Assembly: GCA_900321195.1 (NCBI GenBank)
Contig: ONVG01000015.1
Coordinates: 1-14,021 of the forward strand
Source of the DNA: an uncultured Eubacteriales bacterium
Lineage (GTDB): Bacteria; Bacillota; Clostridia; Oscillospirales; Acutalibacteraceae
Length of the DNA: 14,021 nucleotides
Direction of reading: 5' to 3'
Position numbers and translations under genes: made by a program. This document shows positions 1 through 6,627 of the stretch, piece after piece. The notes below the pieces were generated by a model. It searched no databases and was not told the origin of the DNA. It worked only from the letters and a program-made list of their open reading frames with translations. Positions within the stretch are counted from its first letter, which is position 1. Every line of letters starts with the position of its first letter.

Positions 1-69
1 GACTTTCGATAACAGCCCCATATCTTCAAAAAATCCACTTGCCTTTGCTTCCTTCTGTATATGAGCCAT
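1..69 (-). CDS. N-terminal fragment of an unknown gene, cut by the window edge
   Basis: An ATG at 69-67 opens a reading frame of 23 codons without a stop up to the first base of the window. It encodes a start such as MAHIQKEAKASGFFEDMG. A GGAAAG stretch about 4 bases upstream could serve as a weak ribosome binding site. It lies 35 bases downstream of the 185-residue gene and on the same strand, so the two could be co-transcribed. The visible part is too short to assign a family. It could be a chance frame, since a 69-base open stretch is not rare. Confidence 0.45.
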   Translation of the reverse strand, partial: MAHIQKEAKASGFFEDMGLLSKV

Positions 70-104
70 TCATCTTTCCGAAAACTTGGAAACTGGTGTA
101 TATA

Positions 105-662
105 TTAAATAATCTTATCAATATTTTCAAGAATAAATTCCTGCGCCCGCCTGCTGTATAGAATGATAGTGTAAGAGCCTAACGCATTTATTCCCTGTTT
201 TGAGCTTATTCCTATCTCCGCAGAGCGCTCAGTAAGCTCTCTGCGTGTCCTGCCGTTAGCGTCAGTCGAATTTATCAGATATCCCTGATTTACAAGCCAG
301 TCATTTATTGTCTTAGCCTGCAGCTTTTTACGGCTCGTGTCATTCACAGCCTTATTAACAGCATTTGTAAATTCGGAAATAACACAGTCCTCATCAAAAA
401 GCTTTACTCTTGAGCGTTCTTCGGGAGTTATATAGAAAGCCTCTTTCGTTCCGGCACGTCTTTCAGGAGTTTTTTTCTCACTTTTTATTCCGTCAAGTGT
501 ACGTCCAAGCACCTCATAAACATAAGCAAAGCACTTTTTGAGCCTTTCGCTGTTCAATGCCGCATCATTATCAAATTTTTTCTGACTTATAGGGTCAATG
601 CCCACACTGAGCTTATACATGTACATTCTTGCGCGCTGTATCTTTTCCTTTTCTGTAAGCAT
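105..662 (-). CDS. Hypothetical protein, 185 residues
   Basis: I do not recognise the family. The ATG start at 662 has a GGAGG motif at 674-670, 7 bases away, so the start is well supported. The protein is mostly charged and helical, without a signal peptide or membrane segment, so it is probably cytoplasmic. The first third contains a KLSVGIDPIS segment followed by a helix with a CFAYVYEVLG motif. The C-terminal half contains TINDWLVNQGYL and an Arg-rich stretch (RTRRELTERS), which resembles a small winged-helix or nucleic-acid-binding fold, but this is only an impression. It is 80 bases downstream of spmB on the same strand and has its own promoter-like sequence. Confidence 0.8.
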   Translation of the reverse strand: MLTEKEKIQRARMYMYKLSVGIDPISQKKFDNDAALNSERLKKCFAYVYEVLGRTLDGIKSEKKTPERRAGTKEAFYITPEERSRVKLFDEDCVISEFTNAVNKAVNDTSRKKLQAKTINDWLVNQGYLINSTDANGRTRRELTERSAEIGISSKQGINALGSYTIILYSRRAQEFILENIDKII

Positions 663-680
663 GATATCGCCTCCACGCCT

Positions 681-708
681 ATTATATCATCTTTTGAATT
701 TATTTCAA
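681..708 (-). promoter_or_regulatory. Probable sigma-A promoter for the 185-residue gene
   Basis: On the minus strand TTGAAA (708-703) and TATAAT (686-681) are separated by 16 bases, and the -10 is extended (TGATATAAT). The predicted start of transcription, near 674, falls almost on the ribosome binding site, so the leader would be very short. The match to consensus is good; the short leader is the reason for caution. Confidence 0.5.
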
Positions 709-742
709 AACATTTTTAAATATATCGATTTTGTCCGGCAGC

Positions 743-1285
743 TTACTTTACAGCAGCGCATGCAATTATCATTCCGATAATATCAGCTCCCAGCGCCGCC
801 GGAACAGTATGTCTTGTTTTTGAAAGTCCCACTGAGACATAATATACTGTTATCGCATAAAATGTCGTTTCCGTAGAGCCTGCCATAACAGACGCAGTTC
901 TTCCTATAAGACTGTCAGCACCGTATTTTTCAAGTATAGATGACAGCATTGCAAACGAACCGCTGCCTGTCACCGGACGCATAAGACCGAGCGGAAGCAC
1001 CTCAGGCGGTATTCCGACAGCGCCGCACACGGGCGACATAATTCCGGTAAGTATCTCAAAAAAGCCTGACGCTTCAAGCATAGTTACAGCAAGCACAAGA
1101 CCTATAAGCGAAGGCGCAACAGATATCAGCGAGCCTATGCCCTCTTTAGCACCCTCGGTAAAGCATCCGAAAAGATCGACTTTTTTAAACGCGCCTATCA
1201 CTACAGTCAGAACAATAACCGCAGGAACGGCAAACATACCTATACTATCCGTATCATCGCCCCCGAACAGAAAATATTTTTGCAA
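743..1285 (-). CDS. spmB: Spore maturation protein B
   Basis: This is an integral membrane protein of the nucleoside-recognition (Gate) domain family. In Bacillus subtilis SpmA and SpmB act together during sporulation and are needed for normal dehydration of the spore core. The sequence shows several hydrophobic segments and the family signatures: EGAKEGIGS (44-52), RPVTGSGS (103-110) and GSTETTFY (137-144). The 180-residue length fits the family. The start is uncertain. The longest frame opens with TTG at 1285 inside the end of spmA (32-base overlap) and has no convincing ribosome binding site. The first in-frame ATG, at 1237, would shorten the N-terminus more than usual for the family. The overlap implies translational coupling to spmA. 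Confidence 0.92.
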   Translation of the reverse strand: MQKYFLFGGDDTDSIGMFAVPAVIVLTVVIGAFKKVDLFGCFTEGAKEGIGSLISVAPSLIGLVLAVTMLEASGFFEILTGIMSPVCGAVGIPPEVLPLGLMRPVTGSGSFAMLSSILEKYGADSLIGRTASVMAGSTETTFYAITVYYVSVGLSKTRHTVPAALGADIIGMIIACAAVK

Positions 1286-1832
1286 GAATTATGCCCGTTA
1301 TGAGCGTCAGTACAGACGTTATCCAGATATAAGGCAGTACTGAAAACGGCTGCTCACTCCCTGCCGCCTGTCTGAGCGCCGCGATAGTTGACGGTATGAG
1401 CTGGAGAGATGCTGTGTTTATTACCACAAACATGACCATACTGTTGTCAGGAGCATCGATGAGCTTGTTTGTTTTCTGAAGCTCTTTCATAGCTTTAAGC
1501 CCCAAAGGTGTTGCGGCATTGCCAAGTCCTAAGATATTGGCGGTAATATTTGCGCTGACAGCCTCCAAAGCCTTTTGGTTATCCCTGCATTCAGGCATTA
1601 TCAGTTTTATAACAGGCGCAAGAAGTACTGATATCTTCTCTGTAACACCGCTTTTTTCGGCTATCCTGAGTATTCCCGTCCACAGACACATAACACCTGC
1701 CATAGATATAACAAGCTTTACAGCCTTATCCGCGCCATCGGTAACAGCCCTTGAAAGCTCCGCCGACCTGCCTGTAAACAACGAGCAAACAACACTGATA
1801 ACAAGCATACCGAACCATATATAATTCAGCAA
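1254..1832 (-). CDS. spmA: Spore maturation protein A
   Basis: This is the partner of SpmB, an integral membrane protein with the nucleoside-recognition domain, implicated in spore core dehydration. The strongest signature is ANITANILGLGNAATP (94-109), with LWTGILRIAEKSG (50-62) before it. The frame can be extended to an ATG at 1886, but a TTG at 1832 is a better start. It sits 7 bases after a GGGAGG ribosome binding site (1845-1840), and the resulting N-terminus (LNYIWFGM) matches the usual beginning of SpmA. The protein is then 192 residues, close to the Bacillus protein. It overlaps spmB downstream. I could not identify a convincing sporulation sigma-factor promoter, although sigma-E control would be expected from Bacillus. 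Confidence 0.93.
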   Translation of the reverse strand: MLNYIWFGMLVISVVCSLFTGRSAELSRAVTDGADKAVKLVISMAGVMCLWTGILRIAEKSGVTEKISVLLAPVIKLIMPECRDNQKALEAVSANITANILGLGNAATPLGLKAMKELQKTNKLIDAPDNSMVMFVVINTASLQLIPSTIAALRQAAGSEQPFSVLPYIWITSVLTLITGIILAKIFSVRGR

Positions 1833-2083
1833 GCCTACACCTCCCAATATTAGCATGATTTCCCAAAATATACACTTTGGTATCATAAAACTCCCGTCAA
1901 GCTCACTATTTTCATGTCACAATAGTACAATATTTTTCCTGTATAAATAACCTTTTGAACTGCTTTATTTTTCTTTATTTATCGCATTTTCAACAAAAAG
2001 TTGAATTCCCTGCACACGTTCGTCAAATTCCGACAAGCAATACAATTATTTAAAAAAAATATTTCATTATTTTACTATTTGTA
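1833..2083. other. AT-rich divergent intergenic region between spmA and the AbrB gene
   Basis: No gene is visible here. The part next to spmA holds its ribosome binding site (1845-1840). A perfect inverted repeat, TTCAAC-AAAAA-GTTGAA, lies at 1989-2005 and could be a protein binding site. The stretch from about 2050 to 2080 is rich in A and T runs and sits directly upstream of the abrB-type promoter, as an UP element would. No RNA gene or riboswitch was recognised. Confidence 0.5.
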
Positions 2084-2117
2084 TTGACTTTTGTATCAAT
2101 AAAGAGTACTATATAAT
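2082..2117 (+). promoter_or_regulatory. Promoter of the AbrB-type gene with an overlapping inverted repeat
   Basis: TTGACT (2084-2089) is a near-consensus -35 box. TACTAT at 2107-2112 is 17 bases downstream and is the best spaced -10, while a perfect TATAAT follows at 2112-2117 with a spacing of 22. The -35 box lies inside an inverted repeat, TATTGA (2082-2087) with TCAATA (2096-2101). That is a plausible operator, possibly for autoregulation, as known for AbrB proteins. The choice of -10 is uncertain. Confidence 0.55.
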
Positions 2118-2168
2118 TACAATAGTCGAGGTATTTAGACAATTAAAAAACGAAGGGGGTCAAAGTTC

Positions 2169-2414
2169 ATGAGAGCAGTAGGATGTGTAAGACAGATCGA
2201 TAAGCTTGGCAGGCTGGTTCTACCTGCCGACATCAGAAAATCACTGAACATAACAGACGGTGAAGATTACGTAGAATTCTTTGTTGACGGTGAAAGCGTG
2301 ATAATCAAAAAGTATCGTCCATCATGCATTTTTTGCGGTTCGGCTGATGATATCATAAATTATAAAGGACAGACGATATGTACCTCATGCTTTGACGAGC
2401 TCAAATCAAACTGA
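2169..2414 (+). CDS. AbrB-family transition-state regulator with C-terminal zinc ribbon
   Basis: This 81-residue protein has an N-terminal AbrB/MazE swapped-hairpin DNA-binding domain (about 1-50). Its VRQIDKLGRLVLPADIRKSL segment parallels the VRKVDELGRVVIP stretch of Bacillus AbrB, and KKYRP follows as in AbrB. Residues 53-74 form a small ribbon with C53-x2-C56 and C71-x2-C74, the spacing of a zinc knuckle. That replaces the multimerisation tail of classical AbrB. Such proteins bind DNA as dimers or tetramers and regulate stationary-phase or sporulation genes; the targets here are unknown. The ATG has a strong AAGGGGGT ribosome binding site 8 bases upstream. The divergent neighbours are the sporulation genes spmAB, which is suggestive but not proof of control. 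It is monocistronic, ending in the hairpin and terminator downstream. Confidence 0.9.
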   Translation: MRAVGCVRQIDKLGRLVLPADIRKSLNITDGEDYVEFFVDGESVIIKKYRPSCIFCGSADDIINYKGQTICTSCFDELKSN

Positions 2415-2422
2415 GTACATTA

Positions 2423-2488
2423 TTTTGAGCTTGGTTCTCGTGATTTACGCTCAAATTTCTGTGTACTTTTGAGCGTACCATATCACGA
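2423..2488 (+). promoter_or_regulatory. Long imperfect hairpin with two competing arms downstream of the AbrB gene
   Basis: A perfect 10-bp arm pairs 2446-2455 (TACGCTCAAA) with 2468-2477, closed by a 12-base loop. It is extended by an outer 7-bp arm pairing 2438-2444 (TCGTGAT) with 2482-2488. A further copy of TTTGAGC at 2424-2430 could pair with 2449-2455 instead, so two exclusive structures are possible. No T-run follows directly, so it is not a simple terminator. It may be an RNA processing or stability element or an attenuator-like switch; the function is inference. Confidence 0.45.
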
Positions 2489-2550
2489 AAGCATCACGCC
2501 TTTGAAGTATAATGCCCCCGAACCGTAAAACTATATTTAATATTTGCAAT

Positions 2551-2590
2551 ACGGCTTTTATGCCCTGCGGCATAGAAGCCGTTTCTTTTT
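2551..2590 (+). terminator. Rho-independent terminator of the AbrB-type gene
   Basis: ACGGCTT (2551-2557) pairs with AAGCCGT (2576-2582), and the stem continues with TATGCC (2559-2564) and GGCATA (2569-2574) around a CTGC loop. A T-rich tail follows (2582-2590). This is a textbook intrinsic terminator on the plus strand. Confidence 0.9.
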
Positions 2591-2697
2591 ATAATAAAAC
2601 GGTTGCAAAAAATCAATTCTTGTATTAATCTATACTATAGAGTCTCTAAAATAATTACAAAAAAATCCTGCCAAACGGCAGAAAGAGAGTGAACCTT

Positions 2698-3534
2698 ATG
2701 AAAAGACCAGTCCTTACAGCACTTGTACTGACGCTTACACTTTTGCTTTGCTCATGCGTAAGTCCAAAACCTAAGCGCAGCAGCTCCGACACACAGACCG
2801 CAGCAGCCTCCGCAGAAAGCAGCGCCGAAAAAAGCCAAAATCCTGAAGTATCTCAAAACGTCAAAGCTTCCGAAACAGAAGAAACAAGTGTAAATCCAAA
2901 CACCGCCGAAATGAAGGCCGAAGAAATAATGAGCGGCAGACTTATACACAAGAGCTATAATATAGACGTTGATTTTATAAATCAAAATCCTGAGCTTCCT
3001 ACAGGCTGCGAGTCGGTATCCTTGGCTATGGCGTTCAATGCTCTCGGATATCCCACATCAAAAACAGAACTGGCAGATAACTACATGCCTATAGGCGGAA
3101 GCTATGTCACGACATTTTTCGGAGATCCTCACGAGAATGACGGAACGGGCATATATCCTCCCGGACTTGTACAGACAGCGCAAAATTATATAGATGCAAA
3201 AAATATCCCTCTTTCTCCTGTTGACCTGACAGACAAAAATTTCAAGGACTTCTACAAAATAATAGAAAACGGCTATCCCATAGTATTCTGGATAACCTCC
3301 GGACTTTACGACCCGTACACGTATGACGGCGAGGACTTCCATGAGATATACAACGGCAGGGACTATCCCTGGATAACCAATATCCACTGCATCGTAATGA
3401 ACGGCTACGACACCGAAAACGGCACAGTGACGTTTACAGACCCGCTTTCAGGCACAAGGATATATGACGAGGATCGTGTGGAATATGTCTATAACAAAAT
3501 AGGACTTGCAATGACGCTGATTAAAAACGACTGA
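2698..3534 (+). CDS. Lipoprotein with a C39-like cysteine protease fold
   Basis: The N-terminus is a lipoprotein signal peptide: MKRP, a hydrophobic stretch, then LCSC with Cys20 as the likely lipidated residue. A flexible Ser/Ala/Glu-rich spacer follows (about 25-75). The domain from about 85 to 278 resembles Peptidase_C39_2. It has PTGCESVSLAM with the candidate nucleophile Cys104, a pre-His segment GYPIVFW, HCIVMNGYD with His230, and TDPL with Asp248, so a Cys-His-Asp triad is complete. It would act on the outer face of the membrane; its substrate is unknown. The frame can start at GTG 2689, but the ATG at 2698 is better placed behind AAAGAGAG (2682-2689). A small hairpin (2668-2681) lies just before the ribosome binding site, and TATACT (2631-2636) is a possible -10. 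The gene ends at the shared two-way terminator. Confidence 0.85.
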   Translation: MKRPVLTALVLTLTLLLCSCVSPKPKRSSSDTQTAAASAESSAEKSQNPEVSQNVKASETEETSVNPNTAEMKAEEIMSGRLIHKSYNIDVDFINQNPELPTGCESVSLAMAFNALGYPTSKTELADNYMPIGGSYVTTFFGDPHENDGTGIYPPGLVQTAQNYIDAKNIPLSPVDLTDKNFKDFYKIIENGYPIVFWITSGLYDPYTYDGEDFHEIYNGRDYPWITNIHCIVMNGYDTENGTVTFTDPLSGTRIYDEDRVEYVYNKIGLAMTLIKND

Positions 3535-3576
3535 AAAAATACACGGCAGACCTTATACGGCTTGCCGTGTATTTTT
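3535..3576. terminator. Symmetrical two-way terminator between convergent genes
   Basis: A perfect 14-bp stem pairs AAAAATACACGGCA (3535-3548) with TGCCGTGTATTTTT (3563-3576) around a 14-base loop. The A-run and T-run make it work in both directions. It serves the lipoprotein gene on the plus strand, starting right at its stop codon, and the end of the Dlt-like operon on the minus strand. Confidence 0.9.
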
Positions 3577-3613
3577 ATTCGGAAATATTTTCATTTAACG
3601 AGCTTTCAGCATC

Positions 3614-4777
3614 TCATGCCTCCTGCTGTTTTGTGCGGTTTATCTGCTTTTTGTACTGCTCATAGTCTTTTTCCCAAAGCTCTGAAAGCTCTTTGTCATC
3701 ACGGAGATCTTTAAGAGAATACTTATCGACAAGATACTTGCCTATATTTTTTGAAACCTTCTTGGCGCCGTAAACATTGAGGTGAGTACCTTTATCTCTC
3801 GTATCCTTGAGCCAATTAAGACCTATCTCATCTGTCATAAGGTTGTAGTCAATAAATTCAATGCCGTTAGTATCCGCTATCTGCTGAATAGCATTATGAC
3901 GCTGATATTTCCATGATTTAGCGCACGGGACATATACGAACATCAGATCTACATTTTTCTCCTTACAAAGAGAAATTATAGAGGTAAGACCAAAATATGA
4001 CACAGGACCCATCTGTTCAACGAAATCCGTCTTTATAACAGGCTTTGGATTTCTGTACGGCTGTACCTCGGCGGAAACATACTGACCGTGAGAATATGAA
4101 TGCCATGTGTATTCAGGCTCCTTGAACATATCGCCGAATTTTACATCTTTCCAGCGGTTGTGATATTTAAGCAGAGGGACCTGGGAATACGTAAGCTTTT
4201 CAAAAGCCTCTCCAAGCGAATCCGAGCCGCGCCTTGAAGCGAAGATACAGTCTGTTTCAAGAACTATAGCCTTCGGAGTATGATACTTCAAAAATTCTTT
4301 TATCATGGTGTAAGCCTCAACAGTAGTTTCAAAGCCGACGCCTGATGTATATGTCTGTATGCCGTATTCCCTCCAGATCTCAACGGGTGAAAACGCCGCA
4401 TAAGTATTGCTGTTTCCGATAAAGAATACATCTATACTTCCCTCCGGCAGAGAATAGAAGCCAACTGAATGTTCATTTGGCATTCCGCTTTCCTTAGAGT
4501 TGTTTTTCGGCATAAGAGCATACCCGAAAATGCTCATCAATATACCGAGTATTGAAAAGAAACATACAAATCTTATGACTTTTTTTGAATAGAACCACAC
4601 AACAGCGCCCCTGCTTTTTTTATCGTCAGACTTCTTGTCCTCAGATACTTCGCTTTTTTTATCATCAGACTTCTTGTCCTCAGATATATTTGCTTTTTCA
4701 GACCCAGTTTTTTCGGGCGTATCGGTTTCGGGTGTTTTTATTTTGGTTTCATCATTTACAGTTTTGTCTTTTTCCAT
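3614..4777 (-). CDS. Membrane-anchored SGNH acyltransferase, DltD-like (fourth gene of the Dlt-like operon)
   Basis: In Dlt-type pathways this extracytoplasmic enzyme accepts the acyl group from the shuttle tyrosine and transfers it to the envelope polymer. The 387-residue protein has a charged cytoplasmic N-terminus (1-60) with a duplicated Lys/Asp/Glu/Ser segment, one membrane segment at about 66-88, and an outside SGNH domain. The predicted nucleophile is Ser123 in IGNSNTYAAF. The catalytic His is probably His332 in GTHLNVYGA, with Asp328 as a possible partner; the usual Asp just before the His-Leu pair is Thr here. The start ATG follows an AGGTGG site that overlaps the MBOAT stop codon, 8 bases away, so translation is coupled. 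Classical DltD has no long charged cytoplasmic head. The family is clear, but the target polymer is not known. Confidence 0.85.
   Translation of the reverse strand: MEKDKTVNDETKIKTPETDTPEKTGSEKANISEDKKSDDKKSEVSEDKKSDDKKSRGAVVWFYSKKVIRFVCFFSILGILMSIFGYALMPKNNSKESGMPNEHSVGFYSLPEGSIDVFFIGNSNTYAAFSPVEIWREYGIQTYTSGVGFETTVEAYTMIKEFLKYHTPKAIVLETDCIFASRRGSDSLGEAFEKLTYSQVPLLKYHNRWKDVKFGDMFKEPEYTWHSYSHGQYVSAEVQPYRNPKPVIKTDFVEQMGPVSYFGLTSIISLCKEKNVDLMFVYVPCAKSWKYQRHNAIQQIADTNGIEFIDYNLMTDEIGLNWLKDTRDKGTHLNVYGAKKVSKNIGKYLVDKYSLKDLRDDKELSELWEKDYEQYKKQINRTKQQEA
4613..4686 (-). repeat. 39-bp tandem duplication inside the SGNH gene
   Basis: Two 35-base blocks (4613-4647 and 4652-4686) differ at one position and are offset by 39 bases. 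They encode a repeated SEDKKSDDKKS segment of the cytoplasmic head. The offset is a multiple of three, so copy-number change by slippage would keep the frame. Confidence 0.9.
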
Positions 4778-4785
4778 AATACCAC

Positions 4786-6375
4786 CTAAAATTGTGCATA
4801 TATCGTATCAACAACGCCGTAATCAGGACCATAAGCGCCAAACACGATTATAGCCATTATAAGACCTATCATAACCGACCATTTCAGCGGTATGCTGCCT
4901 GCTGCAACAGATTTGAGTACATTTCTGCCCTTTTCCTTCAGGAAAGCAACGATAAACATTATTGCAACACCGATAATTATAACAAAGAAGTCATGCTTAT
5001 CAGTTCCGAGAGAATACATGTTTTCGCTTACAAGGTCGCCGAAGTTGACATTTGTGAACACTCTGAATACCATATCAAAAAAGTCTGTAACATAATTTGC
5101 TCTGAAAAGCATCATACCGAAGCCGACAAGAACAGTAGTCCTTACCATAGAGAACCCGCTCCAGAAAGCGCCCTTGCGGTTTATATGCGACTTTTCAAAG
5201 AACTTTACTGCGACAGGCTCAAACAGCATACCGAGCAGTATAAGTATGAAATAATAAAGACCGTATACTATGTACTTATTGCTTGCGCCGTGCCACAGAC
5301 CCGTACCCATCCAAACGACTAAAAGAGCCGCCGCCGAGGGTATGAGAGAAGCAAAGAATTTGTTGAGGTGCTTTTGTGCGCCCTTGCTGAGCTTCATAAA
5401 GGGCGAAGAAAGCGACACCGGATAGAAAACATAATCCTTGAACCATGTACCGAGAGTGATGTGCCATCTTCTCCAGAACTCTGCCACCGACCTTGAGAAG
5501 AACGGCTGACGGAAGTTTTCGGCAAGATTTATACCGAATATCTTAGCACTGCCCGACATGATATCTATACAGCCCGAAAAGTCTGTATAGAGCTGTATTG
5601 TATAAAGTATTGCGGCAACAACTATAACAGTGCCGCTGTAAGAAGTATAGTCGTTAAATATGGAGTTAGCCATAAACGACGCTCTGTCGGATATAACTAA
5701 CTTTTTGAAAAAGCCCCAGAGCATTAGCGTAACGCCGCCGGTGAAATTTTCATTGCTGTAGTGATGTCCTTCAACAAGCTGCGGTGCAAGCTCATTATAT
5801 CTTCCTATAGGACCCTCCGTCATTTGTGGGAAGAAGCTGAGGAAAAGCGCAAGCTTGGCAAGATTTTGTTCAGGCTTGTATTTGCCCCTGTAAAGATCGA
5901 CGATATAGCCGATAGCCTGTAATGTATAGTAGGATATGCCCAAAGGGAGCATGAGCTTTAAAAGCGGCATTTTTCCGTCTATACCCAAAAGATTTATTAT
6001 ACTTGTGACCTGTTCTGCAAAGAAATTATAATATTTGAGGACTACAAGTATGCCGAGATTTACAAGAACAGCAAGACCTACAAAAAGCTTTTTGCGTTTT
6101 GTGATAACAGCCTTGAACTGTTTCTTTTCATCCTTGGACAGGTCCTTTTTCTTTGCGTTGAAGCTGTCCTGCAGAGAACCTATCTTTTTTCCGCACAGAT
6201 ATGTTGAAACTGTTGTGACAAGAAGAAAGGCGGTAAGAATTCCATTCAATGCTGCATAGAATGTATATCCTGCCGCCAGAAGCACAAGCCATCTGTACTT
6301 TAACGGAACCATCAGATAGACTGCATAGACAATAACGACAAACGCAAAAAAGTATAAATAAGATGCGTATGTCAA
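4786..6375 (-). CDS. MBOAT O-acyltransferase with fused C-terminal acyl-shuttle motif (DltB role)
   Basis: This polytopic membrane protein of 529 residues belongs to the membrane-bound O-acyltransferases. Signature regions are QMTEGPIGRYNEL (184-196), SVAEFWRRWHITLGTWFKDYVFYP (296-319, His305) and TGLWHGASNKYIVYG (358-372) with the catalytic His362. The length is that of AlgI/PatA-type MBOATs (about 500 residues) rather than classical DltB (about 400). The last six residues are TIYAQF, matching the extracytoplasmic C-terminal shuttle motif whose tyrosine (here Tyr526) carries the acyl group. In classical Dlt systems that motif is on the microprotein DltX, which is absent here. The start is TTG at 6375, 8 bases after an AAGGAGG site (6390-6384) that overlaps the dltC stop codon. 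There is no nearby ATG alternative. It would take the cargo from the carrier protein and pass it outward. Confidence 0.9.
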   Translation of the reverse strand: MTYASYLYFFAFVVIVYAVYLMVPLKYRWLVLLAAGYTFYAALNGILTAFLLVTTVSTYLCGKKIGSLQDSFNAKKKDLSKDEKKQFKAVITKRKKLFVGLAVLVNLGILVVLKYYNFFAEQVTSIINLLGIDGKMPLLKLMLPLGISYYTLQAIGYIVDLYRGKYKPEQNLAKLALFLSFFPQMTEGPIGRYNELAPQLVEGHHYSNENFTGGVTLMLWGFFKKLVISDRASFMANSIFNDYTSYSGTVIVVAAILYTIQLYTDFSGCIDIMSGSAKIFGINLAENFRQPFFSRSVAEFWRRWHITLGTWFKDYVFYPVSLSSPFMKLSKGAQKHLNKFFASLIPSAAALLVVWMGTGLWHGASNKYIVYGLYYFILILLGMLFEPVAVKFFEKSHINRKGAFWSGFSMVRTTVLVGFGMMLFRANYVTDFFDMVFRVFTNVNFGDLVSENMYSLGTDKHDFFVIIIGVAIMFIVAFLKEKGRNVLKSVAAGSIPLKWSVMIGLIMAIIVFGAYGPDYGVVDTIYAQF

Positions 6376-6388
6376 GCCTTATGCCTCC

Positions 6389-6613
6389 TTAATCCTCAGC
6401 GTTCTGTATCATTTCATATATCGTTTCAGCCGACTTGAAATTTTCGGGTACAAGGTCAAGAGGTGTTATCTCAACATCAAATTCATCGCTTATCTTTGTT
6501 ACAAGCTGAATAATGCTGAGTGAATCGAGTATGCCTGATTCAATAAGGTCATCCTCCTTGGTGAAATCAACACCCGGCTTTACTTCATTGAGTATTCTGA
6601 GCAGATCTTCCAT
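6389..6613 (-). CDS. dltC: D-alanyl carrier protein-like phosphopantetheine carrier
   Basis: This 74-residue four-helix carrier protein has the 4'-phosphopantetheine site ESGILDSLSIIQLV, in which Ser31 is the attachment residue. DltC proteins have a similar core (ETGLLDSMGTVQLL) and are about 78 residues long. The C-terminal part is closer to generic acyl or peptidyl carrier proteins than to DltC, so the cargo is open. GGAGG lies 8 bases before the ATG. It sits between the adenylation gene (14 bases upstream) and the MBOAT gene (13 bases downstream), which makes it the carrier loaded by the former and unloaded by the latter. Needs a host phosphopantetheinyl transferase, not seen here. Confidence 0.85.
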   Translation of the reverse strand: MEDLLRILNEVKPGVDFTKEDDLIESGILDSLSIIQLVTKISDEFDVEITPLDLVPENFKSAETIYEMIQNAED

Positions 6614-6627
6614 AGTTTTGTCCTCCG

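Noticed and set aside
1254..1886. spmA start at the ATG of 1886
   Set aside because: The added 18 residues do not belong to the family, and the strong GGGAGG site lies inside them, correctly spaced for the TTG at 1832.
1833..1980. Sigma-E or sigma-G promoter for spmA
   Set aside because: Expected from Bacillus, but no pair of -35 and -10 boxes at a correct spacing was convincing in this AT-rich stretch.
2689..2697. GTG start at 2689 for the C39-like lipoprotein
   Set aside because: The ATG three codons later is better spaced from the ribosome binding site and gives a typical MKR signal peptide start.
4792..5322. 176-residue open frame on the plus strand opposite the MBOAT gene
   Set aside because: The protein has no recognisable motif and lies wholly inside a gene with clear family signatures on the other strand.
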